In this document: positions 37,901 through 50,500 of the stretch, piece by piece
Layout: every line of letters begins with the position of its first letter
Numbering within the stretch: position 1 is the first letter of the stretch
Assembly (NCBI GenBank): GCA_013397845.1
Contig: VZTG01009143.1
Coordinates: 445,319 to 509,318, forward strand
DNA: 64,000 bases
Reading direction: 5' to 3'
From: Melanocharis versteri
Lineage: Eukaryota; Chordata; Aves; Passeriformes; Melanocharitidae
Program-made: the position numbers and the translations under genes
Notes under the pieces: model-generated
What the model was told of the DNA's origin: nothing
The model's input: only the letters and a program-made list of their open reading frames with translations
Database searches by the model: none

Positions 37901-38535
37901 GGGAGGAACAGCAGCATCGCGGCCACGGCTCCATCAGCAGCAAATGCAGTGTGAAGGGAACATAACCCATAAACACAGATTTCTTGGGTCAAATCTTGGT
38001 CTTACAGAACTGGAAGAGCTTAGCTACCTGAGTTTTAACGGCTTCTGATTCAAAAAGACCTTTTTCTAACTATTTTGATTGTACTGAGATAGAATTTGGG
38101 CTGACCTGACTGGCAGTGCCTGGTGAGACAGCTTTTTTTCCCCATTCATTATCAGAAAAGGAATCCCTATTCTTGAAAAACAAGTTTGGAATTCAGAAAG
38201 GAACAATGCTAGTTAAAAGTAATGATGCCAGACAAATTATTCTTTTCAAGCCTTAAACACAGATACCAGTAAATTAATCATTAAATATAATATTAAAGCT
38301 CTAAGTCATTATCTAATGAAACCCAGCTTTGGTATAAGCAAAAAAAAATATTTTAACTTGTGTATTATTTTCATTTTCTTTAAAATTGTCATATACATGA
38401 TGTATAAACATAGAAAGCTAATATTTGTTTTATGGCATGGCTAGGGACTTAAATTCACATTCCACTTCATTATAAGAATCAGTGTATTTGCTATAAATGA
38501 GGTTCACCTACTCCTGATCTTTATACAGAAACATA

Positions 38536-38541
38536 TTTATT
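38536..38541 (-). terminator. Polyadenylation signal of PMS2
   Basis: AATAAA on the minus strand, 260 nt past the PMS2 stop codon. Confidence 0.6.
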
Positions 38542-38800
38542 TTATAAAAGTTTTGATTGCTGCTCAAATAAGTACAACACACAGTAAATTGCAATAAGAG
38601 AGAAGTTATTTACATGAATTCCAGGATGCTGGTATTGATGACTTGATAGGAATAAGGAAACCCCGCTGAATGCCTTCAAATGCTATTGTTCCAACTTTGA
38701 AGACTGGCTAAAATTTTTTTACTCAAAACAAGAGAGTCACGATAAAAGCTCAAAATATTGCCAAGAATTAAAATTAAAATGTTAATAATCAGACACTGAC

Positions 38801-41800
38801 TTATTTTGGTGAAATCAAGTCTAAACTGACTATGTGTCTCATAGTAGGCCTTCCATGGGGGCAGTTCCAGGGATGCTCAATCTCACCCATATGGGTGATC
38901 AGTTTTTTCATTTCCTGCACATTCAGTGCAGTTCCAATCATCACCTGCAAGCAAAGGAAAAAAAATTAATTATTTCCTTTTTCCATTTGCCAGCTGGCAT
39001 GGACCAGAGCAATACTTCAGCTACTATAGTTAATAAATTCTCTGCAAGGCATTAAAAGCAAAAAAACCTATCAGACAATCAGAAGACAAAACACAGCTAA
39101 CATGATGTTCATGAGCGCATTAGTTTGGAACAAAATAAAAAACTAGCAGAAATATTTCCCAAGTTACACTAGATAAAAACATGAGGAACAGAAGGAAGGA
39201 TATTAGCTGTTGACACTCAGCAGTAAATAAACTTGCCCTGCAATACACACACAGATACAGCCACCTGTACTACATCAGGAAATGTGGTATTTATTTATTT
39301 GAACACAAACATGAAGTGCAGTACTTACAGACTTCCTGCAAGCTCGAGAAGCAAACATCTGTCTAACCCTGGAGGGCCTGCACATCACCCCAGGGCAGTC
39401 ACTGAGCATGAAGATCAGCTCATCTATGTCTTGTGGACCAAAAGTCCAGTTTTTGCTTGTTGGCAACGACACCAATTTAACTCTTTGAGTTACAGGAGCT
39501 GGAAGGTTTGCAACGATAATAAAGAAACAGAGAAATACAGTAAATTACTTTTTCTTGAGAGAAAAACTGAGAAACTACTTTAAAACGTTAATATGATGTG
39601 ATGTGCGTATATACTAATGTTTAAATTGAATCTTTGATGGATGTAATTAACTAACCAAAGTGGTAACTATGGCAGATGTCCTTTTAACACCAACCAAAAT
39701 ATTGTTTGCAAACTTAAAAGCAGGAAGATCTACTTTCTAACAAACCCTTCAATTCCAAAGAACAAATGGTTTATGAAAGTTTTTGAGTTTATGTGACTAC
39801 AAAATCACTAAGGATTTATGATGGTAAGAGACTGATAATTAATAGCATTTTAGACCAAAGAAACCCTGGGATATTCTGGAATGAATGGAAAAATGTGTAG
39901 TGACTTCCCAAATAGCAAAGTGGTACCACACTGCATTTTCATTATCCTCACTGTACAAGGGAAACAATAAGGAGCTTGCAGGTTACAGAATTTGCTCAAA
40001 AGAGCAAAGCAAGTCAATACTAAAGCCATAAAGAAAACCAAAGATCAGTTACTAATGGCATCTATTTATTTTAAATTACTGGATTTACCACTTGCCTGGA
40101 TTTATCCCTGCAAGTGTACTAATAAAACAAAAGAATTTTAATGTAACATGTCCAGAAAATGCACATCCAGTCATGCAGCCAAAGAGTGACTCCAAAGAGT
40201 CTTCAAAAACTTCTGTAAAAAGCTGGCAAGATAAATAACCTACAATGTTCTGTTAAATCATGCAGAGAGACCCCAGAATTGTAAGTCTTAAAAATCAAAC
40301 ATCCCATATACAATAATGTATCTTATTTCAAAGCTTCTGATAACATCCAAGGGATTTTTTTGCATAATAAATAAGATTAAACCTTTGAACTCTTTTTCTT
40401 CCAGCAATTCTGGTCCAAACTCACCATTTTCATTTATGACAAAATCAAACCCATTTTTTCTGAATATTTCCAGGTTTTCAATCAATACAGTTTCATTTAC
40501 TGCTGTTAAATTGAGATTTTGAGGCCTGAAAGAGAGGAAAAGATGGTATTGTATAGGTACAGAGTGCAGAGCACTTAAGACAGATTTCAGAAGCAACCTA
40601 GAAATACTTAATGCAGAGCTCTGTAGTAAAACTTTTCACTCTGCTTTGCTAAAAGAAAATCTCACTACTGAACAGTTACTTCCAAGTGTTACTCAGCAGA
40701 ATGAAGTCAGTCGGGCAGCATTCCTTGTTGCAGAACAGTCTCCAGTATCTTACCAAACTGTGGGTTGCTATGAAAGCCCACTGGGAAATCTGTTTGACCA
40801 CTGACTTGCTGCATAGCTACAACTGCATCCATGGAATTTATGTTTCATGTGAGGACTGACTCTTTGAAACACAGAATATAAAAACCATTTTAGTCTCAAT
40901 TGTTCTGAATGTGTGAAATGCTACATAAATATAAATCATAGATATCCTTCTGAAACACTGGATTCGACTTAAAAAATGTTATTGTTATAACACTGAAAAT
41001 ACTTACACTATCAGCTTCTGACCTTGGAGAACAGTGTGTTGTTGCAACATCTCAAAGTTGTACTTCTCATCAGTAGCATGTTGGTCAATTATGAAAAGAT
41101 CAGAATTCAACTTTGCTATTATAAACCCTAAATTGAACTGGCCAATGATTTCCATTTTTGCAAACATTTCTTTACTGTAAACAAAAAATATAAAGAGATT
41201 ATAAATTACACCCTTCTCAGTTAACATGTAAAACTTAAAAACTTCTTTTTCTCCCCTGCAGAACACATATTATATTAAAAAAAAAATTTAAATCTCATTT
41301 AAGCAGGATATAAATGTTGAAAATCTGCCACTGACTGATGAGGCCATTTCTGGCAGAACAAAATCCCTCATTAAGACAGGACTTGTTCAGGATTCCCCCA
41401 CTTGTGATAATAAAATTAGAAGCAGGCACTATGGCAATAGCCCAAGTAAGTAACACTGAAGATGGCATCATGGTTTTGAAGGCAGCTGACATACTTGCTT
41501 TCTTTTTACAATTAGAAGACTTTCCTGACACATTTTTATAATCCAAATATTAACAAATCATGGACTTCTACTGTCCGCTGACCACCTGAATGTAACTTAT
41601 TTTTCCAGGTATGTCTCACCAAATTTCATTCACACGAGGGAGGAATATGAGCCATGCAGTCTTTTCAGTGTGTTATCTGTCATGAAATTTGGTGTTTCTC
41701 TGACTGCACTGCAATTTACAAGGCTGATCTAAGCCAAATCTTTGATGTTTGTGGCATTTTTAGTGTCTTTTTCCACATTCTGTTTGCACTTAGTTCACAC

Positions 41801-44800
41801 AGATGCTCTGTCAGTAAAATAACTCATCAAATAGACTTTTTTGTGACATTAAATAAAAAATAGACCCAAAACTAACAGGTACATGTAAGCGTCTTGCCCA
41901 CCCCCAAGACAGGTCTTATATTTTTGCTTAACTAATTTTATTAACTGATGACCAAAATACATTAAACAAGTGAAAGCAGAAATACCTGATCTCTTTTCTT
42001 AATTCATCTTCTGCTACTTTATTGTCCCCAGGACTAATTTTTGCTTTAAATCTTCTGTAATTTTCAGTTTCTGTATTTTTCTGTTGTTGCTGTATTATCT
42101 TTTTTACCTTTTCTGCCAAAACCTTCATAGAGAATTCAAGAGGCACAACTTTCTTTTTGACTTCCACCAGTACATCAACAGTAGAGTTCTTCACTTCATG
42201 ATATTTACCTGCCTCGGAATCATCTGCTTCACTTTTAAAGTTTCTGCTTTTAAAACGTTTTCCTCTTGGGGAGCATCTATTGGCTTCTTGAGAGAACTTT
42301 TTTTGATCAGCCCAGTCATTCACTTGATCTAATCTGGGTTCAGTGCCCAAGACCTGGACATCACAGTCCAATGACTCCTTACTACATCCAATACTTTTAA
42401 GACATTCCTTCTGAATCTGTTCTTCTGTGCTACAGAATTCTTCTTCAGAATTAACTGCACTTTCACTATTGATGCAGCTTCCAGCTTCTGGTGTATTACA
42501 TCCAGCATCTGACTCAGAAATGCTACAGAATCCAGAATCTGCATTATCTTCTAATTTTCTCAAGTGTCTCCTTGGAATTGACACCTTTGAGTCCAACTTA
42601 TGACAACTCTCAGCCTCCTTAGTCAAGACAGCCTTTTGAATCTTTACAGTACTCCCAGTCGTATCGAGTAACCTTTGTCTAGGGGAACTGTGCTGCTGTT
42701 TTACCTTTTTAGAGCTCTGAAAATTACTTTCTGTTGCTTGATGGAGAGAGAACGACTCCCTTAATCTGGCAAGAGTCATTACTCTTTTGCCTTCACCACT
42801 TGGATTTTCAGTCTCAGAGTCAGACAGCATTTCTGCCTGAGGCTTTTCTGTCTCTTCAGGAAGTGTCTTCTTCAAGTTGCCTAATGAAATCAGAATACAG
42901 AGTATTTCAAGATTCTAAGTTAGCTGGAAACATGAATTAAATCATGTGCTTTAGGAAAGGGAATGAAAAGAGGTAGAAAAATAGCAAACTGCTCAAAGGA
43001 GCCCTGAAGCTTCAGACAATGAGTATGGGGCTGAAATGCATTAATATCAAACACAGAAACAGTTTCATCTTGAAGACACTTAATGGCACTACTAAGAATG
43101 AATTTGTAGTCCTTTTTAGACTGATTACTGCTCCTGTGTAATCAGCACATTTATTTATATTATCAAAAGAGTTTAATGACAGAGTGACAATGAAAAGTGA
43201 ATTGCTCTTACACTTTAATGCTCACTATAAAATCCCACTGGCAAAGTGTTAAGGAGCTGGCACAATAGGTACTTGGAGCATATGGGATTTGCAGGTCATT
43301 AGAGGACTTCAACCTCGTCAACTGCTAGTCCAACACGGATTTTACTAAAGGTTAATTTAAAATAACAGTGAGAATCAGGCTACAGCTTATATGTCAGCAA
43401 AAAGGAAAATCAGAAGGGGCTCTGTGGAATGAAAAGAAGTGGATGACGTGATCTTAACTTGGGAAAGGGATCTTGAAAGACAACACAGTCACAAGAGCAT
43501 CATCCATTTCTGTAGATATCATAAAAGAATCAAAGTTTAAAATCCAATAAACTCATACTTAATTTTCATATTTTATTTATGAGCCCTTAACCATTCTTTC
43601 TCAAAGACATTTTCATAAAAAAATCATAGATCTCTTTCAGTATCTTGGGAGAAGTCTTTTGCAAGCATTATCAATTTTGTGTTAATTTTTTTCTCACAAA
43701 GTTGACTGTAAATCCTGCTGTGCTGGCATGTGTCATTTCCATAACAATCACTTAATAACTTAGAATCCTTCTTTATTTTTGAGTTTGGTTTTTTTTTTCA
43801 TTTCTTCTTTGGGTTTAACATGTTTTTCCATCTTCAGTTCTCTGCCATATATCATACTCAAAACTTGCACATTTTGTGTCCTACCTGCAATGTCCAGAAG
43901 TTTCTGATTGACATTCAGTTTGTTAACATCACTACCAAACATCTCCAACAGAGAAGTCTTTAGAATTGCTAATAAAAACTTTTCCTCCTGAAGTAAAATT
44001 TGCCTTTTGTCAGGAGTTACATTGATGTCAACACACTCTGGAAAAAAAAAAAGAAAAAAATAACTGCTTAGAAATAAAATGAAATATTATTGCACAGAAT
44101 TAGTTCCGGTTTGTTTGCCATTTTGTCTGCAAATCAGATTTAACTGTCTCAACATTCCAGCAAACAAAAACATGACACAAGTTTTCTTGTATTTAAGCTG
44201 ACCTCTTCCTCATCACTTCAGATAAGAAGTTACTTATGAGTATAGAAAAAGTGGAGGGGAAAATTAGTGGAACCACAGCCAGACCCTATTTCTCCCTCAC
44301 CAACTGAGAATCAAAAAACCCCCAGAGTGCAGGGAGTCATACAGACGAAAATTACAATATTCTCTAAATAAAAACATCATTGCAGAGTAAATTGTAATAG
44401 CCTTTACTAAAGTTACTAAAAATTATTCAGAACGTACCAGAATCCACCCCAATGTTAAGGACAACAAATGGATACTGGTGTTTATTGTGTAAGTGATAAA
44501 CTTCATTCACAATCTTGACAACCTGCAAAAAAGATGAAAAAACAATAAACTTCAGTACTATTATCTTCTGTTTTGCACCAGTGTATATGAATTAATGTAC
44601 TAAAACATATATTGTATGATTGAGCTCTTGTTCACACAAACAGACACAACTAAGACAGAAACTTGAGATAGATGAACTTGTACTACCAAGAAACAAACAG
44701 ACACACGAGCTACTAGTCCTGAGGTTTTCAGAGAATATTGAACAGGTTAGTGGTGGTGATGATAGAACAATAAGCCCCCCACCTTTGCTGGATCACAGGG

Positions 44801-47800
44801 ACGTTGGTTGATAAAGAAGAACTGTCTGTCTGTCGTACTCCTTCCAACACCGTGATCACAACGAGAAATGAAGCCAGTAATACTGTTGGATAAATAATGT
44901 AAGAGTGAGGTAAAATGGATGAGAAAAGCATGTTTGAAGGGCCAGTATTTTATAAGGGGCCTAAGGGAACACTATTATATAGCATCAGTGAATACGTATA
45001 TACACATTTCCTCTCCCAATTCCTTATCTGACAAAGGCTACTACAAAACTGCATCCCAATACCTACTATGCTGTTCCTGGCTCTTTTCAATACTATAAAT
45101 CACAACACCTTTTGATTTCTTTTATTTTTTGATTTTAAATTTTGGTTTATGGTAAAATGCCACAGGCAACAGTGATTTGTACTTTTCTAATTACCTATAA
45201 AGATTTTGTGGCATGTCAGCAGGGTTGAGTCCATATTCTTCACAAACAGCTTCACTAGGAGGAAGCTGAACAAAAGGAATAAGGCTCTGCAACTGAAAAA
45301 AAAAGAAGGGAAGGAACTGAAACATCAAACCTATGTAGACTTTTCCCTTCTATTTTATTGTCATTTATTAGCCTTAAAATTTATTTGAGAAAATGTTGGG
45401 TTTTGGCTGACCAAGACAAACACTTAAAATATCCAAACCTACTAGAAGACAGTAACATTGTCCACTGAGAAACAGAAAAATGCCTTTAATAAATGGCTGC
45501 TCTCATCCTTTGCTATCACAACCTGTGCCTTAGTTATTTCACAGACCCTTATTTTAAAAGTACACAGACAGAACAACAAAATGATTGACAGTTTGACATA
45601 CATATGACCTAAACAAGTTTTATGCTAAAACAAAAGGCAAAAATAGTTAATAGAAGTTTCTTTTGAAAGGACAATAGAACTATTAGAAAATGTGTTATTT
45701 GAATCACAAGCTCCCTAAGAGCAGTTACATTTACCACAAACATTTTCCCAGTCATGCTACTATTATATTTCTGCCATTAGAGCAGCTTCTATCAATTTAA
45801 GTATTCAATATGAAAACAGGCTATAAGCCAAACATTCTATTCAGATAACACTCAATTTTCAGCTATGCTTGGTGCCACGCAGCAAGACAAAGTTACATCT
45901 TCCCTCTCATCTTTCAGCCACAGCATGAACAGGCTTTGAGACCTCTGCATGGGCACTGTGGAGGGAAAAAGTGTTTATCAACAGCCAGCAGCTGTCAACC
46001 ACTCAGTATTTCTGATGATTGTAATACAGAGTTGTAGGAAGGATGTTTTTGAGATTTTTTTCATCTCTGCTCTCATCTAGAGGATAACAATTATTTTTAT
46101 AGCTCTCCCTTAGAAAGCATCACAGTCTACAGCTTTACAGGGGCTGACTGCAATCCCATTTAAAGGTTAACCAGAATAAAACTTAGTTTCATAGGAAGAG
46201 CTTGCAAAAGCTGGATACACCACAGTTTTCTGTTCTCCAGTTAAGACTTTCACCTCACACCATTTTTAGGATTTTTTAAATTGTTTTTTCTTGTGACACA
46301 CAGCCCGTCTGCTGGCACAACAGCTCTTAAAACTGGTTTTAGAGAGATATGAAGCTGTAACCCCACCTCCTAAACGATTTCTCTTTCATAAAACATCTCT
46401 GAGCAGATCCAGGGCTTTCAGAGGAACCTGTGGAGGCTGCGGTGTCTCTCCTCTGTCAGCCTGTAGGGTGTGCTGCAGGCCAACACTCCATCCTCTCACA
46501 CTTCATTAAATATTAAAAATCTCTCTAAACAGCTACATTCTCTCTCTTGTCAATAACAAAAGCAATACCTGTTTTTGTCCAAACACCGCTCCAATGTTCT
46601 CCTTTAAACTGGGACTTCCAGCAGTGGATATCACACAGCTTTTTTTCCCTTGGCCAACTTGATTTGTGCAGTTAATCCGCACTCCTTTGGAAACAATGCA
46701 GTAGGCCTGCAACAGCTGGACCATTTTTGCATATTCCTATTAAAGGAAAAAAAAAGTTTATATTTATATGAAATGCCTCTTTTTTAAACTGAAGTGTATA
46801 AACAAAGCATTCAATATCTGCAGGTAACAAGGGGGGGCAGTTAAATAGTTCTTAAAATCTTTACAAACTTAATTTAAAAAAAAATATGAAAAATAGTACT
46901 TTAAAAATAAACAGGATGTTTACAAGACTGCCACAACACAGCAGTCCCCGGTTTTAAAATACAGATTAGTGATCATGATATGGATTATTTTCAAAACCTG
47001 AAAATCTGAGAATGTACCTTTAAACCCAACTATTGCAAAGCAGAAGAGAAAAGCACACAAGAAGACTTTTGTTATTTGATTAAGATGCAAGACAGACATG
47101 ACATAGCCTATAATCAATGCATTCTACAGAGAACTGAATTTCATTCAGCAGTGAATAAATTCTGGGGCACGACACTCCTTTGAACTGAGAATTTCTGACC
47201 TTACCTTTTTGATGTTTCTCTGAAACTCTTTATGCCGCACTGGTAACGTATAAAACAACTGCTGGATGCTGACAGTTGTTCCCTGCTGTCGAGGGAAAGG
47301 AGTCTTCTGAGTAATTTTGCCATTGTGATCAAACACCAAACGAGTCCCAACCTTTGCTGACTTATGACAGGTAAAAATGGTAACATCACTAATGGGAGGA
47401 AAGAGGCAACAGAATTATCCACTGAGCAGTGCATTATCTTACCTATTCCTCATGACGATCAGCGTAGGAACTACAGCAATACTATTAATTTAATTAAAAC
47501 AACTAAGAGCCTGCTCTTCAGAGTAGCGTAACGTTTTCCTAGCCACAACACATTCTTATTTGTATCCCTTTCATTCCTCTCTTATAAAATTCAACATTAA
47601 AATCTAGTTTTGTTGAACACTATATTCCTCGTTCTAATAGATACCAGTAGCACTGTGTACAAAAGCTGATATAAAATGTAGAGTTGGTCTGAAAGAAATT
47701 TAAATACAGTTTTAATGAGTTACAGCCTAACAAACAGCACTTAAATATTACAGTGCTTTACATCAGAGGATCAAATACTTATGCGAATACACAATCCCAC

Positions 47801-50311
47801 CCTGTGATGATCTGCATACTTAAGTAACCTTAGATTTTGTACACAAAATGACCAATTAGGTGCTTAGAATCATAGAATAATTTTGGTTGGAAAGGACTCA
47901 GGATGTCATGCAACCTACTGCTCAAAATTGACCTAATAGTAAGGAACCGGAAGTTTCTAAAGCCTCGTTTTATCAATAATGGTAAACTGAAAGGGTGTCA
48001 TGTTTTTGTGCATATAGTAACTTTCTACTAATAATAAATAATATTAATTACCTTAATGCACACAGTGAACTCAAAGCTTCACCTCGAAACCCAAACGTTT
48101 CAACATGTATCAGATCAGAAAACTCTTGTAGCTTTGATGTGTAATGTTTCAGAGCTGGTAAAAGATATTTCAAATACATATTTCACTTCAAAGTGACACT
48201 GGTCTATGCAAGTAGATTTTGTACGCATGTCAAGAAGCAAAAAACCTTCTGTATAATTCATTGTATTTTACGTAATGATTAAAGACACAATACTGCTTGC
48301 TTTCCCTTTTTCCTATAAATGAGATCTCTTTAAAATCCTCAGATGCACCTGTTATTCCACACTTACACCACAGATTTATTCAGCATTATTGGTATAAGCA
48401 CTGCAGGATGCCTCAGAGCAGGGCACAGTACCTGCCTCTGCTGGACCTGTCACCGATCTGCCCTGCCAGAGAACAGCTGCAGCCAGTGCTGTGCATGGTG
48501 GACAGAGGACAGGAATAAGCCCAGCCCCCCACAACAGCTGAGGAGGACTCAATCCACACCATCGGTGCAGCACCAGTCACCAGGTAACAAGCTGACGAGG
48601 CAGCAGCACCCCTGAACTTTCACTGTCCTGGAACAGCAGCAGAATGAGTTTCTGAGGTACCAATAACACACAGTGAACACCAAAGTTACTGAGTAATAAC
48701 CTATGGTGAAAAGATTCCTAGCTGTTTTATCAAAAAAGAAATGCCAGTATTTCTGTTGCAGTGGCTAGTTAGATGCATCAGAAAGTATTGTTTCTGCTCC
48801 CATTTTGTGCACTTTAAAACTAGCAAATGGGAAGTCTGACAGTCAGTGCAACGTCAGTTCCCTTCCAGCAAACACTCCAGTTTATAATTCACCTTCCCAA
48901 AGCAGTCACTTCCACACAGCTCAACTCCTTCAATAACAACCTATGATTAAACATTAATTAATCCACATAAACATTTATAAGATTTTCTCCTCTGTGATTA
49001 TTTGTATTGCCTGTGCCACTTAAATAAGCAAAGAAGCCAAAGACTATTTCTCAATTACATGAACTATAACCACAAGAGCACTACAGAAGACCAGTCTAGT
49101 GTTGATCAAGTCTTGCAGGTCACAAACACATAATGTAAAAGCCTAATGTCCACTAAATATTATTAAACTTAGGAAATTTGTTTTTAAAAAGTGGCTTTCT
49201 TATTGAAAACATGCTTTCAAAATGCCCACATATAAATTATGAAAAAAATTCAACTTACTCAAGCCTTCAAAGTTTTCCTCTTCCACTCCACCTCCATTAT
49301 CTGAAACTTCTATCAGTTCTGCCCCATGATCTTTAAGTTTTATATCTACAAAATCGAGTCATAAAGTATTTCAATTCTTTATGTTCACACCTGGTGTTCA
49401 GTATCAATTTCGCACTTGAAGTCAATTTTTAAAAAAACAGCTTTCCATGTCAAATAACAACAACAACAACAACAACAAATCCTGATAGCTGTCAAAAGTT
49501 AGGTCAATCTAATGCAAACCAGTCCGTGGTTCCAGGTAGCTAAGCTACACTGAACTTCTCTCTGAAGTTTTCCCAATTATCCCAGCCACCATCCCGACAG
49601 CTCTGGAAACCAGCCCTGCTTTTACCCTGTGCTAGCCCAAGGCCACCGGCTGGCACAGCCTGATCACCGCTGCTGGTGGTGGCCACACACTTTTAGCGGC
49701 CAAAGGGGCTAGAAATTAAATAACACAATTTCACACGCTACTAGGAATGCAGCTGGAGCCTGGGAATCAGAATGTTTTATTAACCTGAAGTGTAAAATCA
49801 CTGCAAACATGCTTGGCCCAAACAGAGAGTATTTGCCCAGATTTGCTAACGTGCACTTGGTTTTGAGGAAAAAGACGTGCTTTAGAAGCCTATGAAAAGT
49901 TATGAAATTCGAGGAAGAGTTACCGATGTTGGTAGCTCCGGCATCCAGGCTGTTTTCCACCAGCTCCTTCACGGCAGTGCCGAGGTTCAGCACAACCTGC
50001 CCGGAGCAGATGCGATGGACAGACCCGCGGTCGATGGGCCGGATGGCCCCGGCGGGCTGCGGGCTGGGGAGAGAGGGACAGCAAACCACGGCGGTGAGAG
50101 CGGGCAGCAAACCCCACTCAGGCTTCCCCGAGCGAGCCGGGAGGGGAGGCGGGAACCGACGGGAAGCCGGAACCGCGCCGGCGGCCGGGGTACGGCCCGT
50201 GCGAGGAGCACGGCTCCCGTGAGGGGAGCAAAGCGGCCTGGGCGGGGGGTGTGAAGGCCGGGGCCAGGGCCGGGTCGGTGCACAAACTCACCAGGGCGCA
50301 GCCGGCTCCAT
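38801..50311 (-). CDS. PMS2: Mismatch repair endonuclease PMS2 (MutL-alpha subunit)
   Basis: Fifteen exons, in coding order: 50292-50311, 49924-50063, 49259-49345, 48052-48154, 47205-47388, 46569-46736, 45195-45292, 44783-44882, 44438-44522, 43885-44037, 41986-42880, 41007-41174, 40425-40525, 39329-39498, 38801-38944. Together they give 871 aa (human 862), with exon sizes mostly identical to human as I recall them. PMS2 pairs with MLH1 to nick the mismatched strand in nuclear mismatch repair. The N-terminal GHKL ATPase has ELVENSLDAGATNI (Glu40, Asn44), DNGGG (69-73) and FGFRGEALSSL. The C-terminal endonuclease has DQHATDEKYNFE from Asp708, ACRKS and CPHGRP, the metal-binding set. The 895-nt exon 11 encodes the variable Ser/Glu/Lys-rich linker. 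The start is the only ATG in the first exon. It is head-to-head with AIMP2. No duplicate copy is seen here. Confidence 0.98.
47866..47935 (-). mobile_element. Short CR1 3'-end fragment, PMS2 intron 4
   Basis: The plus strand reads GAATCATAGAATAATTTTGG then TTGGAAAGGACTCAGGA, the antisense of the CR1 terminus. Only the last ~70 bp remain. Confidence 0.8.
49456..49479. repeat. (AAC)n microsatellite, PMS2 intron 2
   Basis: About eight uninterrupted AAC units. Confidence 0.95.
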
Positions 50312-50500
50312 CGGGGCGGGGCGCGCCGCGCTCTCCTCAGGCTCCCGCCCNCGGCGGGAGCCGCCATGCCCGCGATGTACAAGGTGCGGCCGCTGCACGG
50401 CGCGGGGGTGCTGGCCGAGCACCTGCCCACCTGCATGTACCCCCTGCCCAACCTGCACCGCGCCCCCGGCACCGCCGCGCCGCCGCCGCAGGTAGGAGCG
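50000..50500. promoter_or_regulatory. CpG-island bidirectional promoter of PMS2 and AIMP2
   Basis: A strongly GC- and CpG-rich block spans PMS2 exons 1-2 and AIMP2 exon 1. The two divergent start codons are separated by only 54 bp (50312-50365), so the 5' UTRs must be very short or overlap. No TATA box is visible. The same head-to-head arrangement is known in mammals. A single ambiguous base lies at 50351. Confidence 0.85.
50340..50362. promoter_or_regulatory. Perfect 10-bp inverted repeat between PMS2 and AIMP2
   Basis: The arms GGCTCCCGCC (50340-50349) and GGCGGGAGCC (50353-50362) are exact reverse complements around a 3-nt centre (C-N-C). The repeat ends 3 nt before the AIMP2 ATG and starts 28 nt before the PMS2 ATG. 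The arms are GC-box-like. It could be a symmetric factor site or an RNA hairpin; no function is shown by the sequence. Confidence 0.7.

Larger units (their letters stand above)
36380..38530. other. Intergenic DNA between RSPH10B start and PMS2 3' end
   Basis: About 2.1 kb holding the RSPH10B 5' flank, a GC-rich island and an N gap. No coding exon could be supported. Long apparent open frames at 37035-37992 exist only because the N run carries no stops. Confidence 0.7.

Noticed and set aside
37035..37992. Long open frames on both strands (up to 316 codons)
   Set aside because: Most of their length is the N gap, which has no stops. The real bases encode GC-rich low-complexity peptides with no recognisable domain.
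41654..41863. Possible small secreted peptide frame (69 codons)
   Set aside because: It lies in PMS2 intron 11 on the antisense strand, with no promoter or conservation evidence; its hydrophobic look comes from AT-rich sequence.
49456..49479. Regular AAC repeats considered as a repeat array such as CRISPR
   Set aside because: A plain trinucleotide microsatellite in a vertebrate intron, with no spacers.
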